Below are positions 33,995-43,881 of a stretch of DNA of 64,000 nt, piece after piece. Made by a program: the position numbers and the translations under genes. The DNA comes from Sphingomonas sp. Leaf208. Lineage in GTDB: Bacteria > Pseudomonadota > Alphaproteobacteria > Sphingomonadales > Sphingomonadaceae. The stretch covers positions 1-64,000 of the forward strand of contig NZ_LMKH01000034.1 in the NCBI RefSeq assembly GCF_001421415.1, in the 5' to 3' direction. Within the stretch, counting starts at the first letter, position 1. Every line of letters starts with the position of its first letter. Below the pieces are notes generated by a model that made no database searches, had not been told where the DNA came from, and worked only from the letters and a program-made list of their open reading frames with translations.

Positions 33995-35071
33995 TCAAGC
34001 CGTAGCCTCACCCTCACCCGCCTCGGCCTTTTCCTCTTCCCGCTCCGACCGCCGCTCCAGCGCAGTCTTCATCATCGCGGTCATCGGATCGGCCAGCGCC
34101 AGCCCCAGGATCCCGAACAGCGCGCTCGCCAGAATCTGCGCACCCAAGGTCAACGCCGGTGGCAGATCCACAGTCCGCTTGGCCACCATCGGCACGATCA
34201 CATAGCCATCGATCGTCTGCACCACGAGGTACGTCCCGATCGCCCAATACCCCGTATCGACACCCGCGCTGAACCCGACCGCGACCATTAGCACGCCGGT
34301 CACGATCGCGCCGACGTTCGGGATGAACGCCAGGATGCCCGCGATGATGCCCAGCAGCATTGCCATCGGCACGCCGCCGACCGCCAGCGCGATGCCGCTC
34401 GCTACACCCTCGACCGCCATCCCCAGCAGGCGCCCGGCGAGCAACCGCCGCAACGTCGCGCCCATCTTGACCAAAGTTCTGGCGAACTCGGGGCGCAGGT
34501 CGAGCGGCACCATCCACTGGAGCCCGCGCGAGTACGTTCCCGGGTCCATCGCGATGAACAGTCCGAGGATCAGGATCATGAACATGCTGGTGATCGCGCC
34601 GATCGCGCTGCCCACCCACGACGTCACGCGCCCGACCGACCCGAGCGCCTGCTTGACGATCCCGTTGACGTCCGACGCGCCCGGCATCAGCCCCTGCGAG
34701 GTCAGATAGCCCGTGAAACGATTGGCCTGTGATTCCAGCGTCGAGCGCAGTTGCGTCACCTGCTCCGTGACCTGCACGCCAGTCAGCACGAACGTGCCGA
34801 CCAGGAACGCGAACGTCAGCAGCACGACGATCAGCAGCCGCCAGCCACGTCCGATCGGCAGCACCCGCCCGAGAAGCCGCACGCCGCCATCTAGCAAGGC
34901 CGCGAACACGACGCCGGCAAAGATGATCAGCAACGGCTGGACCAGCACGATCAGCAGCGCGATCACGCAGGCGAGCCCGAGCCAGATCGCCGCGCGCTTC
35001 AGTTCCTTGCGCAGGAACGGATCGCGCATCTCGACCGGGCTCAGTTCGTCGACCGTCTTCGTTTCGGCCAT
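33995..35071 (-). CDS. AI-2E family transporter (PerM/YdiK type)
   Basis: This 358-residue polytopic membrane protein of the AI-2E transporter family has about eight hydrophobic helices. The N-terminal pair is AAIWLGLACVIALLIVLVQPLLII and GRGWRLLIVVLLTFAFLVGTFVLTG. The conserved central GVPMAMLLGIIAGILAFIPNVGAIVTGVLMV is the family signature (IPNVGxI), with LVVQTIDGYVIVPMVAKRTVDLPPALTLGAQI following. Despite the name, few members transport autoinducer-2. It follows lepB with a 1-bp gap on the same strand, where rnc-era would be expected in many alphaproteobacteria. The C-terminus is Glu-rich. Confidence 0.9.
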   Translation of the reverse strand: MAETKTVDELSPVEMRDPFLRKELKRAAIWLGLACVIALLIVLVQPLLIIFAGVVFAALLDGGVRLLGRVLPIGRGWRLLIVVLLTFAFLVGTFVLTGVQVTEQVTQLRSTLESQANRFTGYLTSQGLMPGASDVNGIVKQALGSVGRVTSWVGSAIGAITSMFMILILGLFIAMDPGTYSRGLQWMVPLDLRPEFARTLVKMGATLRRLLAGRLLGMAVEGVASGIALAVGGVPMAMLLGIIAGILAFIPNVGAIVTGVLMVAVGFSAGVDTGYWAIGTYLVVQTIDGYVIVPMVAKRTVDLPPALTLGAQILASALFGILGLALADPMTAMMKTALERRSEREEEKAEAGEGEATA

Positions 35072-35072
35072 C

Positions 35073-36068
35073 TTAGTTCACCTTGGCGGGATGAAGCGAG
35101 GTGCCCGCGCGATCCGAGCGCAATGACCCCCACCACGTCAGCGGATTGAACGTCGCATCGCCGTCGAGGCTGAAGGTGATGAACTCCGCACGACCGCCGA
35201 GATTCTCGTACGGCACCGGTCCCCCAAGACCGAGCTGGCTCAACGCGAACCGGCTGTCGGCCGAGCGATCGCGATTGTCGCCCATCAGGAAGACGTGGTT
35301 CGCGGGGATCGTGATCTCTGAGAAATTATCGCCTTGGCTGTCCGATTCCAGATCGATCGTCTCGTAGCGGCGACCGTTCGGCAGCGTCTCGGTATAGGTC
35401 GGCAGGCGGCACATCGCGCGCCCGTCGGGCAGCGTCTCGCGTGCGCCGGGATAGTCGATCTCGCTGCACGGGCTGTTGGTGTCGACCGGGATCAGCGTGT
35501 CGTGGAGAGCACCCCGCTTCACCGCGACGCCGTTGAGGAACACGATCCCGCCGCGCACGGCGAGCTTGTCGCCCGGCAGGCCGATGACGCGCTTGATATA
35601 GTCGTTATGCGTGCCCGGCGGCGTCACGATCACCACGTCGCCGCGCGTCGGCAGCGAGCCGAACAGGCGGCCGTGGATGAACGGCAGCGACACGCTCCAG
35701 CTGTCTTCCTGCTGGCGCAGCACCACGCCCTTGAAGATCGCGACCGGGTTCGGGATCGTCGGCGACACGAACGACCAGCCGTAGGCGAACTTGGTCACCA
35801 CCAGCCGGTCGCCGATGCGCAGGCCGGGAAGCATTGATTCGCTGGGGATATAGAAGGGCTTGGCGATAAAGCTGTGGAAGCCGAGCACGACCAAGATCAG
35901 CCAGAAGATCCCCTTCACCTCGCCCCACCAGTCGGTGCCGCGGCGGCGTGTCGTTTCCGGTGTGGTGCCGGCCAGTGGCGCGGTATCGGCCGCGCCGGTC
36001 TGCGCAAGGGGGGTCTGCGCGAGGGGCTTTTCGGGGAACTCGTTGCCGTCCAACGCCGCGTCCTTCAT
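35073..36068 (-). CDS. lepB: Signal peptidase I
   Basis: LepB cleaves signal peptides from exported proteins at the periplasmic face. The product is 331 residues from the ATG at 36068, which overlaps the acpS stop (ATGA). A long cytosolic Pro/Ala-rich N-terminus (about 1-48) precedes one membrane helix [17 protein letters not shown]. The catalytic Ser is in PSESML (Ser78) and the general-base Lys in [13 protein letters not shown] (about Lys159). [15 protein letters not shown] is the third conserved block. Two Cys lie in [10 protein letters not shown] and MCRLPT. The frame to 36140 belongs to acpS sequence and is rejected. Confidence 0.95.
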   Translation of the reverse strand: MKDAALDGNEFPEKPLAQTPLAQTGAADTAPLAGTTPETTRRRGTDWWGEVKGIFWLILVVLGFHSFIAKPFYIPSESMLPGLRIGDRLVVTKFAYGWSFVSPTIPNPVAIFKGVVLRQQEDSWSVSLPFIHGRLFGSLPTRGDVVIVTPPGTHNDYIKRVIGLPGDKLAVRGGIVFLNGVAVKRGALHDTLIPVDTNSPCSEIDYPGARETLPDGRAMCRLPTYTETLPNGRRYETIDLESDSQGDNFSEITIPANHVFLMGDNRDRSADSRFALSQLGLGGPVPYENLGGRAEFITFSLDGDATFNPLTWWGSLRSDRAGTSLHPAKVN

Positions 36069-36499
36069 CGGTTCGTATCCTGGCGCATGTCCGGGGATAT
36101 CAGAGGTATGGCTTCGATGATCACGAAGGCCTGCGCCCACGGATGATCATCGGTCATTGTCAAATGCACGCGCGCGGCGTGGCCTTCGGGGGTCAACGCG
36201 TCAAGCCTCGCTTTGGCGCCCCCGGTCAACGCCAGCGTCGGCGCGCCGCTGGGGGCGTTGACCACGCCGATGTCGCGCATGAACACGCCCGCCCGAAACC
36301 CCGTCCCGACCGCCTTAGAGAACGCCTCCTTGGCCGCGAACCGCTTCGCCAGCGTGCCGGCCTTGGTAAAAGGCCGCCGCGCCGCCTTAGCCCGCTCGAC
36401 ATCGGTAAACACCCGCTGCTCGAACCGCTCCCCGAACCGCTCGACCGACGCCGCGATCCGCTCGATATTACACAGGTCGGACCCGAGCCCGATAATCAC
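36065..36499 (-). CDS. acpS: Holo-[acyl-carrier-protein] synthase
   Basis: AcpS transfers 4'-phosphopantetheine from CoA to acyl carrier protein. The product is 144 residues from the GTG at 36499, beginning [15 protein letters not shown]. The Mg-binding Asp (in [10 protein letters not shown]) and the Glu of [19 protein letters not shown] are present. C-terminal [16 protein letters not shown] is the family ending, with about 15 extra residues. The frame upstream to 36598 is translated repeat F and has no family resemblance. It is in the run pyrE-pdxJ-acpS-lepB on the minus strand, with a 4-bp overlap into lepB. Confidence 0.93.
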   Translation of the reverse strand: MIIGLGSDLCNIERIAASVERFGERFEQRVFTDVERAKAARRPFTKAGTLAKRFAAKEAFSKAVGTGFRAGVFMRDIGVVNAPSGAPTLALTGGAKARLDALTPEGHAARVHLTMTDDHPWAQAFVIIEAIPLISPDMRQDTNR

Positions 36500-36524
36500 G
36501 ACACGGCCTGGAGTCGGAAGACAA

Positions 36525-36662
36525 AAGGTTTTGTTCGCGCGGAGACGCGGAGGCGCGGAGAGTATGAGAGCCGCAAGCGCGGCGAAGGTGAGAAGCAAGC
36601 AGGACAGCTCCCGGCAACCCCCTTCTGCTCCGCGTCTCCGCGTCTCCGCGTGAACAAACCTT
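36525..36662. repeat. Family F inverted repeat
   Basis: AAGGTTTTGTTCGCGCGGAG (left, continuing with GACGCGGAGG) and CTCCGCGTCTCCGCGTGAAC (right, continuing with AAACCTT) are inverted arms about 35 bases each. The spacer contains a second weak pairing. It occupies the pdxJ-acpS gap and the frame upstream of the acpS GTG. Confidence 0.83.
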
Positions 36663-36667
36663 CTGAC

Positions 36668-37396
36668 TTACCGCGCCGCATCCATAGCCTCACGCATCAG
36701 CCGAACCGCCTCGCCAAGCCCGACGAACAGCGCCTCGCCAACCAGGAAGTGCCCGATATTCAGCTCGCGAACCTGCCGGATAGCCGCAATCGGTGCGACG
36801 TTGTCGTAGGTCAGCCCGTGGCCGGCGTGCACCTCGATGCCGTTCTTCGCCGCCAGCGCCGCTGCGTCGCTCAGCCGTCGAAGCTCGACCGTCCGCGCCT
36901 CGCCCCACAGCTCGGCATAAAGCCCGGTATGCAGTTCGATCACCGGCACCTTGAGCCGCACCGCCGCCTCGATCTGGCGTGCGTCGGGTTCGATGAACAG
37001 CGAAACGCGGATGCCCGCCCCCGCCAGCGCATGGACCAGCCGCGCCATCCGGTCGTAATGCCCGGCAACGTCGAGCCCGCCCTCGGTGGTGAGTTCCTCG
37101 CGCTTTTCCGGCACGATGCACGCGGCGTGCGGCTTGTGGCGCAACGCGATGCCGAGCATCTCGTCGGTCGCCGCCATCTCCAGGTTGAGCGGGATCGTAA
37201 GTTCGGCCGACAACCGCGCGATGTCGTCGTCGGTGATGTGCCGCCGATCTTCCCGCAGATGCGCGGTAATCCCGTCCGCTCCAGCCGCCGCCGCGACCAG
37301 CGCCGCACGCACCGGATCGGGATACCCTGCCCCCCGCGCATTCCGCACGGTCGCGACGTGATCGATGTTCACCCCAAGGCGCAGGTCCCGGCTCAT
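36668..37396 (-). CDS. pdxJ: Pyridoxine 5'-phosphate synthase
   Basis: PdxJ condenses 1-deoxyxylulose-5-phosphate with 3-amino-2-oxopropyl phosphate to form pyridoxine phosphate (the DXP-dependent route). The 242-residue product begins [25 protein letters not shown] and has [29 protein letters not shown], and [38 protein letters not shown]. The ATG overlaps the pyrE stop (ATGA). Position in front of acpS-lepB is conserved in alphaproteobacteria. Confidence 0.96.
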   Translation of the reverse strand: MSRDLRLGVNIDHVATVRNARGAGYPDPVRAALVAAAAGADGITAHLREDRRHITDDDIARLSAELTIPLNLEMAATDEMLGIALRHKPHAACIVPEKREELTTEGGLDVAGHYDRMARLVHALAGAGIRVSLFIEPDARQIEAAVRLKVPVIELHTGLYAELWGEARTVELRRLSDAAALAAKNGIEVHAGHGLTYDNVAPIAAIRQVRELNIGHFLVGEALFVGLGEAVRLMREAMDAAR

Positions 37397-37977
37397 GCCG
37401 CAGCCCTGCTGCCGGGCTTGATCGCCGGGATCGCCGCCAGTTCGGGCGGCAGCGCATCCGCCGGGTAAGTCGGCACATCGAGCCGGATCAGGGGGAAGAA
37501 CGACACGCCCAGATCCGCCGTCCCGTTCGATCGATCGACCAAGGCCGCCGCCGCGACGGTCACGCCGCCAGCCCGCCCGATCGCCGCGATCGCCTCGCGC
37601 GACGACAGCCCGGTGGTGACGACGTCCTCCATCATCAGTACGCGCTGCCCCGGCGCCAAGCGGAACCCGCGGCGCAGTTCGAACACGCCGTCGGGCCGCT
37701 CGAGGAACATCGCCTCGACGCCGAGCGCCCGCGCCATCTCATGCCCCGCGATCACGCCGCCCATCGCCGGCGAGACGATCGCACCGATCTGCGCACAGAT
37801 CTCGTCCGGGATCATCGAGACCAGCGCCTTGGCCAGACGCGCGCCTCTTGCGGGGTCCATCAACACCCGCGCGCATTGCAGGTAGCGCGAACTGCGCAAA
37901 CCGGAGGACAGGATGAAATGCCCTTCGAGCAACGCTTCTGCAGCGCGGAATTCGGCGAGCACGTCGTCTTCGGTCAT
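37393..37977 (-). CDS. pyrE: Orotate phosphoribosyltransferase
   Basis: PyrE joins orotate and PRPP to make orotidine-5'-phosphate in pyrimidine synthesis. The 194-residue product has the N-terminal [63 protein letters not shown], and the PRPP loop [22 protein letters not shown] (about residues 116-137). The last residues (IKPGSRAAA) are family-atypical and may be variable. It is the first gene of pyrE-pdxJ-acpS-lepB and is divergent from coxB. Confidence 0.95.
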   Translation of the reverse strand: MTEDDVLAEFRAAEALLEGHFILSSGLRSSRYLQCARVLMDPARGARLAKALVSMIPDEICAQIGAIVSPAMGGVIAGHEMARALGVEAMFLERPDGVFELRRGFRLAPGQRVLMMEDVVTTGLSSREAIAAIGRAGGVTVAAAALVDRSNGTADLGVSFFPLIRLDVPTYPADALPPELAAIPAIKPGSRAAA

Positions 37978-38097
37978 CGCGGGTCATCGCTCCAAATGGT
38001 CTGTCCGCGCTGATACGAGCGCGCGAAACCGCGTGCAACGAGAACCGGCACGTTGCTACTCCTCCCGAAGTTTGGAGGTGGCGGTGAGAGACAAGAC

Positions 38098-38126
38098 TTG
38101 AGGCAAGCCCCCCCGCTGGGTATAGC
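38098..38126 (+). promoter_or_regulatory. Possible sigma70 promoter for the cox operon
   Basis: TTGAGG (38098-38103) and TATAGC (38121-38126) are separated by 17 bases and lie 72 bp before the coxB ATG. The match is good but not perfect, and no other such pair is obvious in the 221-bp pyrE-coxB gap. Confidence 0.4.
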
Positions 38127-38198
38127 TCTTCCCAAATCATAAGCAGACATCCGCGCGTCCGGAATCGGGTTCGCTATAAACCGGGGTCAAGAAAAACG

Positions 38199-39383
38199 AT
38201 GCGCAAGATGGGGATGAGAGGATTTGCGATGGCAGCGGGGCTCGCACTGGCGAGTCTCGGTGGTGTCGCCGGGCATGCGGCCCAGCCTGCTGCCACGCCG
38301 ACGTCAGCAGCACCCGCACCGCAAGCAGCTGCAGCTCCGGGGGGCGTGTCGAACACTGCGCCGACGACCGCCGCGGCAACGCCCACCGCCAACCCGTCCA
38401 GCCCCGAACTCGCGATGGACGGTGCGCCCGCGATGACGGTCAAGCCGATGATCGGCCAGCCCACGGACGGCCTGTTCGGGCTCCAGCCGCAGGTCACCAA
38501 GAACGGCCAGTTCGCGCACTGGATGCACAATTCGATCCTGGTGCCGACGATCACGATCATCTCGCTGTTCGTCCTCGCGCTGCTGTTCTGGGTGTCGTTT
38601 CGCTACCGCAAGGCACGCAACCCGGTCGCGTCGAAGACCAGCCACAACACCTTCATCGAGATCATCTGGACGCTCGCGCCGGTCGTGATCCTCGTCCTGA
38701 TCGCGGTCCCCTCGATCGGCCTGCTGCAAGCGCAGTTCAAGCCGGCCCCGTCGGGCGCGGTGACGCTGAAGGCGATCGGCAACCAATGGTATTGGACCTA
38801 TCAGTACCCAGACAATGGCGGGTTCGAGATCACCGCCAACATGCTGAAGGAAAAGGCTGACGTCGCCGCAGGCGAGCGTGGCCGTACCGATGCCGACGGC
38901 CCCAAGCTGCTCGCCACCGACAACCGCATCGTCCTTCCCGTCGGCGTGCCGATCCGCCTGATCACCACCTCGAACGACGTAATCCACAGCTGGGCGGTCC
39001 CCGCCTTCTGGATCAAGCTCGACGCGATCCCCGGCCGTTTGAACGAGACCAGCTTCACGATCGAAAAGCCCGGCCTGTATTTCGGCCAATGCTCGGAGCT
39101 CTGCGGCGCGCGCCACGGTTATATGCCGATCGCGGTCGAGGCGGTTCCGCCCGCCGAATACGCGGCGTGGGTCCGCGCCAAGGGCGGCACGATGCCGACC
39201 CCCGGCAAGGCGTCCGACAAGATCATCCCGCAGCCCGGCGCCGACGGCTCCGCGGCGAAGGTCGAGGAGGCCGCGGAAACCGCCAACGCCACCGGCCCGG
39301 TCGAGAACGTGACAACAGCAGCCCCCGCGACGACGCAGGGCGCGACCTCAAACCCGGCCGGCGCCGGCAACGCGGGACAGTAA
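38199..39383 (+). CDS. coxB: Cytochrome c oxidase subunit II
   Basis: Subunit II of the aa3-type oxidase carries the CuA site that accepts electrons from cytochrome c. The 394-residue product has an N-terminal signal-like segment ([18 protein letters not shown]), an Ala/Pro-rich linker (about 30-75), two membrane helices (about 108-135 and 152-178) and a cupredoxin domain. The CuA ligands are in [15 protein letters not shown] (Cys, Cys, His, Met), and the aromatic [14 protein letters not shown] lies in front. The 70-residue C-terminal tail is Ala/Thr/Pro-rich and unusually long. ATGs at 38199, 38208, 38214 and 38229 are possible starts. Confidence 0.95.
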   Translation: MRKMGMRGFAMAAGLALASLGGVAGHAAQPAATPTSAAPAPQAAAAPGGVSNTAPTTAAATPTANPSSPELAMDGAPAMTVKPMIGQPTDGLFGLQPQVTKNGQFAHWMHNSILVPTITIISLFVLALLFWVSFRYRKARNPVASKTSHNTFIEIIWTLAPVVILVLIAVPSIGLLQAQFKPAPSGAVTLKAIGNQWYWTYQYPDNGGFEITANMLKEKADVAAGERGRTDADGPKLLATDNRIVLPVGVPIRLITTSNDVIHSWAVPAFWIKLDAIPGRLNETSFTIEKPGLYFGQCSELCGARHGYMPIAVEAVPPAEYAAWVRAKGGTMPTPGKASDKIIPQPGADGSAAKVEEAAETANATGPVENVTTAAPATTQGATSNPAGAGNAGQ

Positions 39384-39384
39384 G

Positions 39385-41049
39385 ATGACCGACACCGCTC
39401 TCACCCCGTCGGCCTTCATGTCTCACGAAGCGCACGACCATCACCACGATACCGATCACAAGCCGGGCTTCTTCGCGCGTTGGTTCATGTCGACCAATCA
39501 CAAGGACATCGGCACGCTGTACCTGATCTTCGCGATCGTCGCGGGGATCATCGGCGGCTCGGTCTCGGGCCTTATGCGCGCCGAGCTCGCGCATCCCGGT
39601 ATCCAGTATCTGCAGGGCTGGGCGAGCATGCTCCACGGCGGCCCCGCCAGCCTCGACGAGTCGCTCCATCTCTGGAACGTGTTGATCACCGCGCACGGCC
39701 TGATCATGGTGTTCTTCATGGTCATGCCGGCGATGGTCGGCGGGTTCGGCAACTGGTTCGTGCCGATCATGATCGGTGCGCCGGACATGGCGTTCCCGCG
39801 CATGAACAACGTGTCGTTCTGGCTGCTGATCCCGGCCTTCACGCTACTGCTGGCCTCGCCGTTCTTCGGTGGTGCGGGTAACGGCTGGACGCTGTACGCC
39901 CCGCTCTCGACGTACGGCGAGCCCGGGCCGTCGACCGACATGGCGATCCTCGCGCTGCATCTCGCCGGCGCGTCGTCGATCCTCGGCGCGATCAACTTCA
40001 TCACGACGATCTTCAACATGCGCGCACCCGGCATGACGCTGCACAAGATGCCGCTGTTCGTGTGGTCGATGCTCGTCACCGCGTTCCTGCTGCTGCTCGC
40101 GCTGCCGGTGCTCGCCGCGGCGATCACGATGCTGCTGACCGATCGCAATTTCGGCACGACGTTCTTCGATCCGGCCGGTGGCGGCGATCCCGTCCTGTAC
40201 CAGCATCTGTTCTGGTTCTTCGGCCATCCCGAAGTCTACATCATGATCCTGCCGGGCTTCGGCATCGTCAGCCAGATCATCTCGACGTTCAGCCGCAAGC
40301 CGGTGTTCGGTTATCTCGGCATGGCGTATGCGATGGTCGCGATCGGCGTGGTCGGGTTCGTCGTGTGGGCGCACCACATGTTCACCACCGGCCTCAGCGT
40401 GAACACCAAGATGTACTTCACCGCGGCGACGATGGTCATCGCGGTGCCGACCGGCATCAAGATCTTCTCCTGGATCGCGACGATGTGGGGCGGCTCGCTG
40501 ACCTTCAAGACGCCGATGGTGTGGTCGATCGGCTTCATCTTCATGTTCACGGTCGGCGGCGTGACCGGCGTGGTGCTCGCGAATGGCGGCATCGACGATT
40601 ACATGCAGGACACCTACTACGTGGTGGCGCATTTCCACTACGTGCTGTCGCTGGGTGCGGTCTTCTCGCTGTTCGCCGGGTTCTACTACTGGTTCCCGAA
40701 GATGACGGGGAAAATGTACAACGAGTTCCTCGGCCAGTTGCACTTCTGGGTGTTCTTCGTCGGTGTGAACGTGATGTTCTTCCCAATGCACTTCCTTGGC
40801 CTGCAGGGCATGCCGCGCCGCATCCCGGACTACACGCCGGAATACGAGCATTGGAACACGGTCGCCTCGGTCGGCTACATGATCATGGCCGCAGGCATGG
40901 TGGTATTCTTCGTCAACCTGATCTGGTCGCTGGTCGCGGGCAAGCCGGCAGGCGACAACCCCTGGGGCGACGGCGCGACGACGCTGGAGTGGACGATCTC
41001 CTCGCCCCCGCCGTATCACCAGTTCGAGACGCTGCCGCGGATAGATTAG
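39385..41049 (+). CDS. ctaD: Cytochrome c oxidase subunit I
   Basis: Subunit I of aa3-type cytochrome c oxidase holds heme a, heme a3 and CuB and pumps protons. The 554-residue product has about twelve helices. Visible ligands are the His of [24 protein letters not shown], the CuB motif [20 protein letters not shown] with its His-Tyr pair, WAHHMFTTG, and the C-terminal [21 protein letters not shown] with the heme His pair. A short N-terminal His-rich patch ([13 protein letters not shown]) precedes helix 1. It lies 1 bp after coxB and is followed by a strong terminator at 41175-41210. Confidence 0.97.
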   Translation: MTDTALTPSAFMSHEAHDHHHDTDHKPGFFARWFMSTNHKDIGTLYLIFAIVAGIIGGSVSGLMRAELAHPGIQYLQGWASMLHGGPASLDESLHLWNVLITAHGLIMVFFMVMPAMVGGFGNWFVPIMIGAPDMAFPRMNNVSFWLLIPAFTLLLASPFFGGAGNGWTLYAPLSTYGEPGPSTDMAILALHLAGASSILGAINFITTIFNMRAPGMTLHKMPLFVWSMLVTAFLLLLALPVLAAAITMLLTDRNFGTTFFDPAGGGDPVLYQHLFWFFGHPEVYIMILPGFGIVSQIISTFSRKPVFGYLGMAYAMVAIGVVGFVVWAHHMFTTGLSVNTKMYFTAATMVIAVPTGIKIFSWIATMWGGSLTFKTPMVWSIGFIFMFTVGGVTGVVLANGGIDDYMQDTYYVVAHFHYVLSLGAVFSLFAGFYYWFPKMTGKMYNEFLGQLHFWVFFVGVNVMFFPMHFLGLQGMPRRIPDYTPEYEHWNTVASVGYMIMAAGMVVFFVNLIWSLVAGKPAGDNPWGDGATTLEWTISSPPPYHQFETLPRID

Positions 41050-41139
41050 GATGCGAGGCCGCGTAGCCCCAGCTACGCGCCGGTGCGGCCCAGCGGCACG
41101 CATCCGACCGACCGGCCGGCGCGGCAACGCCGCGTCCGA

Positions 41140-41164
41140 CGACACGGGATTTACTCCCGTGTCG
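41140..41164. repeat. Perfect 10-bp stem hairpin downstream of ctaD
   Basis: CGACACGGGA and TCCCGTGTCG pair across TTTAC. It lies 90 bp after ctaD and 11 bp before the terminator, so it would be part of the ctaD 3' untranslated region. Confidence 0.7.
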
Positions 41165-41174
41165 GGGCCAGCCA

Positions 41175-41210
41175 AAAAGAAAGACGCCTCGGGGAAACCC
41201 GGGGCGTTTT
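41175..41210 (+). terminator. Rho-independent terminator after ctaD
   Basis: CGCCTCGGG pairs with CCCGGGGCG around a GAAA loop, followed by TTTT; an A-rich stretch lies upstream, so weak bidirectional activity is possible. It separates coxBA from the downstream genes of the oxidase locus. Confidence 0.85.
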
Positions 41211-41454
41211 CGTGGATAGCCGTCCCAGTGCCACGATGTTTCCGCGCAAAGGAGGGGACCCACGTTAGGAATGAAGGAAGCGAGCGCCCGCGGCCGTCAT
41301 CCCCGCATACGTCCTCCCAGCGGGGTTGGGATCGCACCCTGTGCCTCCATTCGCGTGTCACCAGCGAGACCCCAGCTTTTCTAGGGCTGGCCAGATCCTA
41401 GCCCGAGCGCCTCACATTCATCATTCCACAGGACAATCGCGCTAACCCCGCGTC

Positions 41455-42927
41455 ATGCCCAGCGCGCCACCCCCAGTACGCCCCGACGCGCCAACCGGCA
41501 TCGCTTATTCGACCTTCGCTCTGCTCTCCGCGTTCGCCGCATTCGCGTTCACGATCATCGTCCCCACCATGCTGCGCGACGGGGATACCGGCTGGCATCT
41601 CGTCGCCGGTGCCTGGATCGTCGCGCATGCAGCCGTGCCGACCACCGATCCGTTCTCGTTCAGCGTCGTCGGCCGTCCCTGGGTCGCACACGAATGGCTA
41701 TCCGAAGTAGCGATGTACGCGAGTTACCGCGCGGGCGGTTGGAGCGGCGTGATCGTCCTGGTCGGCGTGGCAATGGCGGCGCTGTTCGCGCTGGTAGCGG
41801 CTGAACTCAGCCGCTGGATGAGCGCGCGGGCAAGCATCATCGCGCTGCTGCTGCTCGCCACCGGGCTACTTCCGTCGCTGATCGCAAGGCCGCACATGCT
41901 GGTGCTGCCGATCCTTGCCGGCTGGACGATCGCGCTGTTGCGCGCGCGCGAACACGACCGAGCTCCACCACTGCCGATGGCGGCGGCAATGTTGATCTGG
42001 GCGAATGCGCATGGCAGCTACGTCTTCGGACTGGCGCTGGTCGGCGTGTTCGCGCTAGAGGGGCTGCTGGCCGCCAAGCCCTCCGACCGCCGCATCGTGA
42101 TTCAGCGCTGGGGCCTATTCGGAATTAGCGCGACGATAGCCGCAGCCGTCACACCGTGGGGCGTGCACGGCCTGACGTTTCCATTTTATCTGAACGACCT
42201 GAAAGCGCTCGGTCAGATCAACGAATGGCAGCCGTCCGACTTCAGAACCTTTTCCGGCTTCGAGGCGATCTTGCTCGCGAGCCTCGCGTTCCTGCTGGCA
42301 CGGCCGATCCGTATCCCACCGATCCGCCTACTGCTGGTACTCGGCATGCTCCACATGACGCTACAACACACTCGACATGAAATCATCCTGGTGACCGTCG
42401 GCATTCTCGTGTTGGCCAAGCCACTTGGCCGCGCGTGGCGCTACCGCGATACCAGCTTTTCGAAACCCCTTACCCGTGGCTCAGAGCAACCGATCGTTGC
42501 CATTCTGGTATTCGCGCTTGCAGTCGGTCTCACAGCCTATCGCGTGGCAGTGCCGGTCGTTCGCACGGAAACCAAGGGCATTCCCGTCCGCGCGCTCGCG
42601 CATCTGCCGCCCGCGCTACGCCACCAGCGCGTCTTCAACGAATACGGCTTCGGCGGGTCACTGATCCTCGCGGGCATCCGTCCATATATCGACGGGCGAA
42701 CCGACATGTACGGCGACGCCTTCACGCTCGACTATTTTGCGATTGCCCGCGGCGACGCGGATCGCTGGCATGCGGCGAATGCGACATGGCATTTCGGCTG
42801 GACCATCCTGCCGCCACGCTCGCCGCTGGTCCGCTTGCTCGACCATGACCCCAATTGGCGGCGGATCTACGCGGACGATACCGCGGTCATTCACCAAGCC
42901 ATACCCACGCACCGGGCAAACCGCTGA
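41455..42927 (+). CDS. Large membrane protein of unknown function (GT-C-like)
   Basis: The 490-residue protein has about ten to eleven hydrophobic helices followed by a soluble C-terminal region. An acidic loop early on reads LRDGDTGWHLVAGAWIVAHAAVPTTDPFSF, with WVAHEWLSEV soon after. Such Asp-rich first loops and the H-E-W motif resemble GT-C membrane glycosyltransferases or proteins of the DUF2029/DUF6541 type. The C-terminal part contains FNEYGFGGSLILAGIRPYIDGRTDMYGDAF. It sits between ctaD and ctaB, where the usual oxidase order has no such gene. It is flanked by a terminator on the left and a 54-bp gap to ctaB. I cannot assign a function. Confidence 0.75.
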   Translation: MPSAPPPVRPDAPTGIAYSTFALLSAFAAFAFTIIVPTMLRDGDTGWHLVAGAWIVAHAAVPTTDPFSFSVVGRPWVAHEWLSEVAMYASYRAGGWSGVIVLVGVAMAALFALVAAELSRWMSARASIIALLLLATGLLPSLIARPHMLVLPILAGWTIALLRAREHDRAPPLPMAAAMLIWANAHGSYVFGLALVGVFALEGLLAAKPSDRRIVIQRWGLFGISATIAAAVTPWGVHGLTFPFYLNDLKALGQINEWQPSDFRTFSGFEAILLASLAFLLARPIRIPPIRLLLVLGMLHMTLQHTRHEIILVTVGILVLAKPLGRAWRYRDTSFSKPLTRGSEQPIVAILVFALAVGLTAYRVAVPVVRTETKGIPVRALAHLPPALRHQRVFNEYGFGGSLILAGIRPYIDGRTDMYGDAFTLDYFAIARGDADRWHAANATWHFGWTILPPRSPLVRLLDHDPNWRRIYADDTAVIHQAIPTHRANR

Positions 42928-42981
42928 GCCATCACGAAGGCTTTCCGACCTCCGCCGCAACGCGTATAGCGTACCCGAACC

Positions 42982-43881
42982 ATGACTCCTGCCACCCCCC
43001 TCCTGCCACCGGCGCATTGGCGCGATTTCCTTGCGCTGACCAAGCCGCGCGTGATGACGCTCGTCGTCTTCACCGGGCTATGCGGCATGCTTGCCGCGCC
43101 AACCTCGGTGCATCCGGTGATCGGCTTCACCGCGATCCTCTGCATCGCGCTCGGTGCAGGCGCGGCGGGCGCGCTCAACCAATGGTACGAGTCGGACATC
43201 GACGCGGTCATGCGCCGCACACAGAAACGCCCGCTGCCCGACGGCCGGATGGACCGTCAGGCCGCGCTCCATTTCGGCGTAGGGCTCGGCGCGTTCTCAG
43301 TGCTGTTCATGGGCGTCGCGGTCAACCTCGTCGCAGCCGCGATCCTGACCGTCTCGATCCTGTTCTACGTGCTCGTCTACACCGTCTGGCTGAAGCGCCG
43401 GACGCCGCAGAACATCGTCATAGGCGGTGCCGCGGGCGCGTTCCCGCCATTGATCGGCTGGGCCGCGGCGACCGGCGATATCGCGCTGCTCCCCGTCCTG
43501 CTGTTCCTGTTCGTGTTCCTCTGGACGCCGCCGCATTTCTGGGCGCTCGCGCTGTTCATGAAGAGCGATTACGCCGCCGCAGGGGTGCCGATGCTTCCCG
43601 TCGTGTCGGGCGAGCGGACCACGCGGACGCAGATCGGGCTCTACACGATCCCGATGGCGGCGGTCGCGATCCTGCCCTGGCCGCTTGGGCTCACCGGTCC
43701 GATCTACGGCATCGCGGCCGTCCTGCTGACCGGCTGGTTCGCACTGCTCGCCGTCCGCGTCACGAAGCGCACCACGCATGCCGACGATGCGATGAAACCG
43801 GAGAAGGCCTTGTTCAAATACTCGATCCTGTATCTGTTCGTGATGTTCGGCGCGCTGGTCGTCGATCGGTGGTTCGCATGA
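42982..43881 (+). CDS. ctaB: Protoheme IX farnesyltransferase (heme O synthase)
   Basis: CtaB adds a farnesyl group to protoheme to make heme O, the precursor of heme A. The 299-residue UbiA-family product has about eight helices. The first Asp-rich motif is [23 protein letters not shown] (about 65-87), with the second acidic region around [38 protein letters not shown] [20 protein letters not shown] begins helix 1. Its stop overlaps the following small gene (ATGA). Position fits the canonical oxidase cluster. Confidence 0.95.
   Translation: MTPATPLLPPAHWRDFLALTKPRVMTLVVFTGLCGMLAAPTSVHPVIGFTAILCIALGAGAAGALNQWYESDIDAVMRRTQKRPLPDGRMDRQAALHFGVGLGAFSVLFMGVAVNLVAAAILTVSILFYVLVYTVWLKRRTPQNIVIGGAAGAFPPLIGWAAATGDIALLPVLLFLFVFLWTPPHFWALALFMKSDYAAAGVPMLPVVSGERTTRTQIGLYTIPMAAVAILPWPLGLTGPIYGIAAVLLTGWFALLAVRVTKRTTHADDAMKPEKALFKYSILYLFVMFGALVVDRWFA

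Larger units (their letters stand above)
41050..41454. other. 405-bp gap between ctaD and the next gene
   Basis: The gap holds a perfect hairpin (41140-41164), a terminator (41175-41210), a CCGTCATCCCCGC stretch resembling one half of a family E repeat near 41298-41310, and a CAGCTTTTCTAGGGCTG-like region near 41383. No gene is supported; the frames that run through it have repeat-like composition. Confidence 0.55.

Noticed and set aside
39844..41361. 505-codon minus-strand frame
   Set aside because: Shadow of ctaD; its Arg/His/Asp-rich composition is typical of the antisense of a GC-rich membrane gene.
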